Shown here one piece after another: positions 58,554 to 64,000 of a stretch of DNA of 64,000 nucleotides. Each line of letters opens with the position of its first letter. Within the stretch, counting starts at the first letter, position 1. Under the pieces are notes generated by a model. That model ran no database searches and had not been told where the DNA came from. It saw only the letters and a program-made list of their open reading frames with translations. The stretch is from an uncultured Planctomycetaceae bacterium (GTDB lineage: Bacteria > Planctomycetota > Planctomycetia > Planctomycetales > Planctomycetaceae), in assembly GCA_943787265.1 (NCBI GenBank), contig CALSLT010000017.1, forward strand, positions 1 to 64,000, written 5' to 3'. Both the position numbers and the translations under genes were made by a program.

Positions 58554-61500
58554 ATGAGATTTCGAAGTGTTGTTTGGTATTTGTTGATCTTTTCAAGCGT
58601 CGTCGCTGCTATGACGCCAGAAGTCCTGCATGCTCAAAACCAGATTAGCTTCAATCGCGACGTCTTGCCGATCCTGTCCGACCGTTGCTTCCTTTGTCAT
58701 GGTCCTGACGAAGCAACTCGCGAAGCAGAACTCCGATTTGACATCGAAGGAGCCGTTTCGGAAGACGTCATCGCCCCCGGTAATCCTGAGAAGTCGGAAT
58801 TCTTTCACCGGATTACGAGCGACGATCCGGACGTTCGCATGCCTCCTGCTGATTCGAAGCTGGCGCTGACTCAGGGCGAAATCAACATCCTCGGCCAGTG
58901 GATCAAAGAAGGGGCGAAATGGCAGCAGCACTGGTCGTTCATTCCTCCGCAGAAAGCTGCGTTGCCGAAAGTGAACAACGCCAAATGGTGCCGCAATGCG
59001 ATCGACCATTTCATTCTCGCACGGCAGGAAGAGGCCGGACTTTCACCGGCTTCGGAGACAACAAAAGAACGACTCATTCGACGGCTCAGTTTTGACTTAA
59101 CCGGACTGCCTCCGTCGCTGGTGGAGATCGACGATTTTCTAAACGACAAACAATCCGGTGCGGTTGAGCGAGTCGTCGATCGTCTGCTGAAGAGTTCGGC
59201 GTATGGCGAACGGATGGCGACGGACTGGTTGGACGCCGCTCGATACAGCGACACGTATGGCTACCAGGTCGACCGTGATCGTTTTGTGTGGCCGTGGCGA
59301 GACTGGGTCGTAGGCGCATTCAATCAGAATATGTCGTACGACCAGTTCATCACCGAGCAGCTTGCTGGTGACCTTCTTCCCGACGCGACGGACGACCAGA
59401 TTCTGGCGACGACTTTTAACCGACTGCATCCTCAGAAAGTGGAGGGCGGCAGCGTGCCGGAAGAGTTTCGAATCGAGTACGTTGCCGACCGCACGCAGAC
59501 GTTCGCGACGGCGTTCCTTGGCCTGACGATGGAGTGTTGCCGCTGCCACGATCACAAGTACGACCCGCTTAGCCAGAAAGAGTACTACCAGCTCTCGGCG
59601 TTCTTCGACAACATCGCCGAAGCCGGTTTGTATTCGTATTTCACACCGTCCGTTCCCACCCCGACGCTCGTGATCGCCGACGACGCAACGAAGTCAAAGG
59701 TTTCAGCGGCCGAGCGGGAAGTTGAACAAGCAGAAGCTTCTCTGAAAGCACTGGCGGATTCCGAAGAGTCACGCAAGGCCTTCAAGGCATGGTTGGAGTC
59801 AAAACCCGATCTCGAAAGGTTGGTTCCCGGACAGGTTGCTCACCTGGACTTTGAAGATGCCGCCAAAGGCGGAAACAAGTCCGTTGATGGCCAGAAAGGA
59901 AAGGCCGTCAAACTCAGCGGCGACGATGCTGTCGGATTGAAAGTCGGCAACTTCCGACGCTTCGAACCGTTTTCAGTCAGCCTGTGGATGAACACGCCGG
60001 ACGTCAAAGAGCGAGCGGTTGTCTTTCATCGCTCGCGAGCCTGGACGGACGCCGGCAGCCGCGGGTATCAGCTTCTCATTGAAGATGGTCGGCTGAGTGC
60101 CTCGCTGATTCACTTCTGGCCTGGCAACGCGATTCGAATTCGCACAAAGCAACCACTGACAACGGAGCAGTGGCATCATGTCGTTGTCACGTGGGACGGT
60201 TCGAGTCGTGCAGACGGCTTGAGTATCTACCTCAACGGCGAACGAGCCGAGACTGACGTCGTTCGCGACAACCTTTACAAGAACATCACGGGCGGCGGTG
60301 GTGACAACATCGCGATCGGGGAACGGTTTCGCGATCGAGGATTCACTAACGGGCTGGTTGATGAATTTCAGGTCTTCGATCGTCAGCTAACGTCACTGGA
60401 AGCTTCGCAACTCCATGATGGGAAATCCGTGTCTGAGGGGTTGGCTACCACCGTCGGCAATGCTGAGTCCCTGGGGCTCTTGGCTTACTACCTTGCAACA
60501 GCCAACGAAGAATACGTCGGACTACTAAAAATACTCAGGGACAAGCGTGAAGCTCACAGCAAAATCGTGGATGGACTGTCCGAGATTATGGTCATGCGTG
60601 AGGAACCAACTCGCCGCGACACGTTCCTGCTTAAACGAGGAGCCTATGACGCTCGTGATGCGAAAGTTATTCCGGAGACCCCGGCTGTATTGTCGACATT
60701 GAACGACGGAGTTGCCCGCAATCGGCTCGGACTGGCGAAGTGGCTGACTCAGCCGGATAACCCACTGTCTGCACGAGTCGTCGTGAACCGAATGTGGCAG
60801 ATGATCTTTGGACAGGGCCTTGTGCGAACTCCGGAAGATTTTGGTCGACAAGGACAGGCCCCAACTCATCCCGAACTGCTCGACTGGCTGTCCGTTGATT
60901 TCGTTCAGCATGGCTGGGACGTCAAACGTCTGCTGAAACAAATCGTGCTTTCGTCGACGTATCGACAGTCTTCGGCACCGTCTGCGGGATCAATTAAGAG
61001 CGATCCTCAGAACCTGCTGTTGTCATGGTCGCCGACGTTCCGCTTGCCGGCCGAGATGCTTCGAGACAACGCTCTCGCTGCCAGCGGGCTGCTGGTTCGT
61101 AAACAGGGCGGTCCTCCGGCGAAGCCCTACGAAGTCGAGGTCTCGTTCAAACCGGTTAAACCGGACAAGGGCGAGGGACTGTATCGCCGCAGCCTTTACA
61201 CCTATTGGAAACGGACAGGGCCGGCTCCGGTGATGATGACGCTGGACGCGTCCAAGCGGGACGTTTGCAGGGTTCGCCGCGAACGGACGTCGACACCGCT
61301 CGAGACTTTTGTTCTGATGAACGGCCCGCAATTTGTCGAGGCAGCACGAGTTTTGAGCGAGACAATTCGAAAACAGCACGGCGACGATGATCGTGCTGCT
61401 TTGGTTGAACTGTTTCGCACGTTGACCGGTCGGTCGCCGGAAGAGGCTGAGCTGACAATCCTCGTCGAGCTGCATTCTCAGCAGCTCGAATATTTCACCG

Positions 61501-61640
61501 GGAATGCAAAAGCTGCAGCGGAATATCTGAAGACAGGGCATAGCGAGGTTGATGCGAAACTCGATGCCAATCGACTCGCAGCATTGTCGACCGTTGCGAA
61601 TGCTCTGTTTAGTTTCGACGAGGTTGTGAATCGTCGGTAG
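58554..61640 (+). CDS. Secreted PSCyt1/DUF1549/LamG/DUF1553 protein
   Basis: A 1028-residue exported protein. Signal peptide (residues 1-27); cytochrome-like PSCyt1 domain with haem motif CFLCH at 45-49 (DRCFLCHGPDEATREAEL); DUF1549 about 140-345 with RCHDHKYDPLSQKEYYQL, preceded by a CCRC pair; a coiled linker near 385-410; a LamG domain about 430-600 (PFSVSLWMNTPDVKERAV ... QWHHVVVTWDGSS); and DUF1553 about 690-1000 (NRMWQMIFGQGLVRTPEDFG, TPLETFVLMNGPQFVEAARVLSE). It is the complete form of the fragment at the window start and is paired with the DUF1501 gene 72 bp downstream. Confidence 0.92.
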   Translation: MRFRSVVWYLLIFSSVVAAMTPEVLHAQNQISFNRDVLPILSDRCFLCHGPDEATREAELRFDIEGAVSEDVIAPGNPEKSEFFHRITSDDPDVRMPPADSKLALTQGEINILGQWIKEGAKWQQHWSFIPPQKAALPKVNNAKWCRNAIDHFILARQEEAGLSPASETTKERLIRRLSFDLTGLPPSLVEIDDFLNDKQSGAVERVVDRLLKSSAYGERMATDWLDAARYSDTYGYQVDRDRFVWPWRDWVVGAFNQNMSYDQFITEQLAGDLLPDATDDQILATTFNRLHPQKVEGGSVPEEFRIEYVADRTQTFATAFLGLTMECCRCHDHKYDPLSQKEYYQLSAFFDNIAEAGLYSYFTPSVPTPTLVIADDATKSKVSAAEREVEQAEASLKALADSEESRKAFKAWLESKPDLERLVPGQVAHLDFEDAAKGGNKSVDGQKGKAVKLSGDDAVGLKVGNFRRFEPFSVSLWMNTPDVKERAVVFHRSRAWTDAGSRGYQLLIEDGRLSASLIHFWPGNAIRIRTKQPLTTEQWHHVVVTWDGSSRADGLSIYLNGERAETDVVRDNLYKNITGGGGDNIAIGERFRDRGFTNGLVDEFQVFDRQLTSLEASQLHDGKSVSEGLATTVGNAESLGLLAYYLATANEEYVGLLKILRDKREAHSKIVDGLSEIMVMREEPTRRDTFLLKRGAYDARDAKVIPETPAVLSTLNDGVARNRLGLAKWLTQPDNPLSARVVVNRMWQMIFGQGLVRTPEDFGRQGQAPTHPELLDWLSVDFVQHGWDVKRLLKQIVLSSTYRQSSAPSAGSIKSDPQNLLLSWSPTFRLPAEMLRDNALAASGLLVRKQGGPPAKPYEVEVSFKPVKPDKGEGLYRRSLYTYWKRTGPAPVMMTLDASKRDVCRVRRERTSTPLETFVLMNGPQFVEAARVLSETIRKQHGDDDRAALVELFRTLTGRSPEEAELTILVELHSQQLEYFTGNAKAAAEYLKTGHSEVDAKLDANRLAALSTVANALFSFDEVVNRR

Positions 61641-61712
61641 TCATCGCCCGGCATGGCACACGTCGAAAGTTGCTTGTCGAGATTGTTCGAGATCTAATTC
61701 TGGATACAGAAA

Positions 61713-63158
61713 ATGACAGATAAATGCACCGGCTACGATTCAGCGCCGACGATGCCTCGCCGGCGGTTGTTGCAGCGTTTTGGAATGGGGCTTGGCGGTC
61801 TGGCTCTGGCTGATTTGCTGTGTGATGAAGCGGCGTCAGCTGCAACTGGTGGCACGTTGTCTAAGTTGCATCATGCTCCGAAGGCGAAGCGGATTATCTG
61901 CCTCTTTCAATCCGGAGCGCCGTCTCAAATCGACTTGTTCGATCACAAACCGTTGCTGAATGAAAAACATGGAGAGCAGCTTCCGGATGAAGTTCGAAAT
62001 GGCCAACGACTGACGGGCATGAGCGGGAATCAGTCGAGTATTCCTCTGGCTGGTTCGCCATTCAAGTTTGCTCAGCACGGCGAAAGCGGGCTTTCGCTCA
62101 GCGAGTTGTTGCCGCACACGGCGATGGTGGCAGACGAACTCTGCGTCGTCCGGTCGATGTACACCGAAGCGATCAATCACGGACCTGGTACGACGTTCAT
62201 GCAGACCGGGTCGCAGTTTCCAGGGCGACCGAGCATGGGCGCGTGGCTCGACTACGGGCTGGGCAGTGAGAACAGCGACCTTCCGGCATTCGTCGTCATG
62301 AATACAAAAGGCAAAGGCGGGCAACCACTGGTTTCGCGTTTCTGGGGCAGCGGGTTTTTGCCGTCGAGGCATCAGGGAGTTCGTTTTCGATCCGGGAGTG
62401 ATCCCGTTCTCTATCTGAATAATCCCGCTGGCTTGGACTCGGCTGGCAAACGAAACATGCTCGACGCGCTGCGGAAACTCCATGAGTTGCAGATTGAGAA
62501 GAATTCTAGCCCGGAAATTGAAACACGGATTGCGCAGCACGAATTGTCGTTCCGGATGCAGTCGTCCATTCCGGAAGCGACTGATCTGTCCAAAGAGCCC
62601 GACCACATCTTTGAGCAGTATGGCAAAGACTCGAAAACGCCGGGCACCTACGCGGCGAACTGCGTTCTTGCTCGGCGACTTGCCGAGCGTGGCGTTCGAT
62701 TCATCCAGCTCTACCATCAGGGATGGGATCAGCACGGGAACCTGGCAGGAGGAATTCGCAATCAATGCGGGCAGACCGATCAGCCTTCGGCCGCATTGAT
62801 TCAGGACTTGAAACAGCGAGACCTGCTGAAGGATACGCTGGTCATCTGGGGCGGCGAGTTTGGCCGCACAAACTACTGCCAAGGAAAACTGACGGCGAAG
62901 AGTTTCGGTCGCGATCATCACCCGCGATGTTTTTCGATCTGGATGGCTGGGGGCGGAATCAAAGGCGGGACGACTTACGGCACAACCGACCCCTATGGAT
63001 ACAACGTCGTTGAGAATCCGGTCCACATCCACGATCTACACGCAACGATTTTGAATTTGATGGGCATCGACCATGAGCGACTGACGTTTCGGTATCAGGG
63101 CCGTCGATTCAGGCTGACCGACGTGCACGGTGAGGTCGTCTCTGATGTGCTGACGTAG
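61713..63158 (+). CDS. DUF1501 family exported protein
   Basis: A 481-residue DUF1501 protein with a twin-arginine-like start (PRRRLLQRFGMGLGGLALADLL). Core motifs are FQSGAPSQIDLFDHKP, MNTKGKGGQPLVSRFWGSGFLPSRHQG and GEFGRTNYCQGK. Its C-terminus (GYNVVENPVHIHDLHATILNLMGIDHERLTFRYQGR) is almost the same as in the 482-1924 copy, so the two are close paralogues. It follows the DUF1549/DUF1553 gene by 72 bp. A REP-like palindrome starts 17 bp after its stop. Confidence 0.92.
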   Translation: MTDKCTGYDSAPTMPRRRLLQRFGMGLGGLALADLLCDEAASAATGGTLSKLHHAPKAKRIICLFQSGAPSQIDLFDHKPLLNEKHGEQLPDEVRNGQRLTGMSGNQSSIPLAGSPFKFAQHGESGLSLSELLPHTAMVADELCVVRSMYTEAINHGPGTTFMQTGSQFPGRPSMGAWLDYGLGSENSDLPAFVVMNTKGKGGQPLVSRFWGSGFLPSRHQGVRFRSGSDPVLYLNNPAGLDSAGKRNMLDALRKLHELQIEKNSSPEIETRIAQHELSFRMQSSIPEATDLSKEPDHIFEQYGKDSKTPGTYAANCVLARRLAERGVRFIQLYHQGWDQHGNLAGGIRNQCGQTDQPSAALIQDLKQRDLLKDTLVIWGGEFGRTNYCQGKLTAKSFGRDHHPRCFSIWMAGGGIKGGTTYGTTDPYGYNVVENPVHIHDLHATILNLMGIDHERLTFRYQGRRFRLTDVHGEVVSDVLT

Positions 63159-63174
63159 GCATATCGAACCAAAT

Positions 63175-63239
63175 GGCGAGCCGCAGCCGTAAGGCTGTGG
63201 GTTTCTGTATAGCCCGTGGCCTAACGGCCGCGGCTCGCC
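63175..63239. repeat. REP-like palindromic repeat, family B, copy 2
   Basis: Outer arms GGCGAGCCGC (63175-63184) and GCGGCTCGCC (63230-63239) pair perfectly; inner arms AGCCGTAAGGC and GCCTAACGGC pair with few mismatches around a TTTCTGTATA loop. It resembles the minus strand of the element at 20312-20377. It lies between convergent genes and may end transcription from both sides. Confidence 0.85.
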
Positions 63240-63262
63240 TGATGCACAAGTAGCACTCGCGA

Positions 63263-64000
63263 CTACATCGACTTCAGATATTCGACTAATGCCCAGCGTT
63301 CTTCGTCGGTGATTGTCGTGCCGTACTCATGTCCGACGTTCGAGAATCCTTTGATTGACGTGTCGAAGGTGTAGCCGCCACCTTTCGTCTGATAACCGAC
63401 TTTACTGGCGTCGTATTCACGATTCCCGAGTGTGAATTTCTTTGGCCGTTTGTCTGCAGGTAGAAGCAGATCATACAAAGTTGGGACCGAGGCGTTGTGC
63501 AGGTATGGAGCACTCGCCCAGACGCCGGCCAGCGGAGCAGCCTTGTAGACGAGCAGGCTTTGGACCAACGCGTTCAGTTCGGCTTCGGTCTTTGGCAGCG
63601 TCGGCATGTCGCGATAACCGAGCCAGTAGGGAATCTCGTCGTCGGCGACTCCCATCGCTTTGATTTCGGACATGGTGATTCCCGCGAGCGTTCCGAGGAA
63701 CAAAACGGCGGCCGGCATGTTCTCCGCTTTTTCAAAGGGAGTACCTTTGAAGGCTGGCAGCATGATTCCCGGCTTGGCCGTTCGCTGCACGAAGTACATG
63801 GCGTAGTTGGGGTCTGTGCCGACTTTGCCGATCGAGGTCGGGTACACCTTGATGAACTCTTTGCCAAACTTATTTGGCTTTGTCATTGGATACGGTGGTT
63901 TGTTGGCGTGGCATGCCGCGCAGCCTTCCCGCTGATAGATCTTCGCTCCGAGTTCAAGCTTCGTGGCATCGAGTGAACCCATAATGTCTGCCGGCCATTT
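63263..64000 (-). CDS. Cytochrome c-type (RoxA/di-haem-like) protein, N-terminus outside window
   Basis: The frame is open through base 64000, so the start is outside; visible residues number about 245. A haem c site, CAACH (QREGCAACHANKPP), lies about 20 residues into the visible part. The C-terminal GVWASAPYLHNASVPTLYDLLLPADKRPKKF segment is typical of di-haem peroxidase-like and RoxA-type cytochromes, whose first haem site would be upstream of the window. It probably acts in the periplasm in electron transfer or oxidation. It converges on the DUF1501 gene across the palindrome at 63175. Confidence 0.8.
   Translation of the reverse strand, partial: KWPADIMGSLDATKLELGAKIYQREGCAACHANKPPYPMTKPNKFGKEFIKVYPTSIGKVGTDPNYAMYFVQRTAKPGIMLPAFKGTPFEKAENMPAAVLFLGTLAGITMSEIKAMGVADDEIPYWLGYRDMPTLPKTEAELNALVQSLLVYKAAPLAGVWASAPYLHNASVPTLYDLLLPADKRPKKFTLGNREYDASKVGYQTKGGGYTFDTSIKGFSNVGHEYGTTITDEERWALVEYLKSM

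Noticed and set aside
61836..63032. Minus-strand frame of 398 codons opposite the last DUF1501 gene
   Set aside because: It mirrors a strongly conserved gene and shows no protein signature; other long frames opposite sulfatase genes (50571-51416, 52095-52796) are rejected for the same reason.

Overview
The window looks like a chromosomal segment of a planctomycete (Planctomycetota, Planctomycetales-like). The evidence is the dense set of families typical of that phylum: four DUF1501 proteins, three DUF1549/DUF1553 (PSCyt/PSD1) proteins, five sulfatase domains in four genes, three Ser/Thr kinases (two with the same small N-terminal domain), LamG/WD40/cytochrome and pre-peptidase-type secreted proteins, and a DUF1501/DUF1553 gene pair at both ends. 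No rRNA, tRNA, CRISPR array, prophage or insertion sequence was recognised.

Layout. 1-1.9 kb: end of a DUF1553 gene plus DUF1501. 2.1-6.0 kb: translation genes rpmB, gatC, gatA, gatB. 6.0-9.8 kb (minus): a Cache-sensor Ser/Thr kinase, a DMT transporter and a DUF2306 membrane protein in one run. 9.9-14.5 kb: OleA-like ketoacyl synthase, a small unknown protein, a flotillin-like protein and a divergent nagA. 14.9-22.9 kb: a kinase with a degenerate receiver domain, a flavin reductase, a Crp/Fnr regulator overlapping an FAD desaturase-like enzyme, a nitrilase-family amidase, a second kinase and a PhyH dioxygenase. 23-34.5 kb: an SMI1/KNR4 lipoprotein, then a compact plus-strand run of DUF1501, sulfatase, cytochrome-LamG-WD40 protein, PPC-type secreted protein, a frameshifted small protein, a nucleotidyltransferase and a DUF1549/DUF1553 protein. 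35-40.7 kb: a chemosensory cluster (hybrid CheA-receiver, CheW, MCP) closed by a strong terminator. 40.8-44.1 kb: two divergent secreted or membrane paralogues with a pilin-like C-terminal pattern. 44.2-52.8 kb: sulfatase, metzincin-NPCBM protein, a double sulfatase with a VHL-beta-like middle domain, and a sulfatase with HEAT-like repeats. 53-55.6 kb: four closely packed genes ending in an AlkC-like DNA glycosylase; the second is frameshifted. 55.6-64 kb: DUF1501, sterol-desaturase-like enzyme, DUF1549/LamG/DUF1553 protein, DUF1501, and a truncated cytochrome c gene.

Functional reading (inference). The exported sulfatases, cytochrome-domain DUF1549/1553 proteins, Tat-exported DUF1501 proteins, carbohydrate-binding modules and nagA fit use of sulfated or amino-sugar polysaccharides at the cell surface. 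The best candidates for something undescribed are the 24.0-34.5 kb unit with its embedded nucleotidyltransferase pair, and the double sulfatase with a VHL-like linker domain. Two palindromic intergenic repeat families (three and two copies) and two genes broken at poly-G tracts are the main non-coding or anomalous signals.
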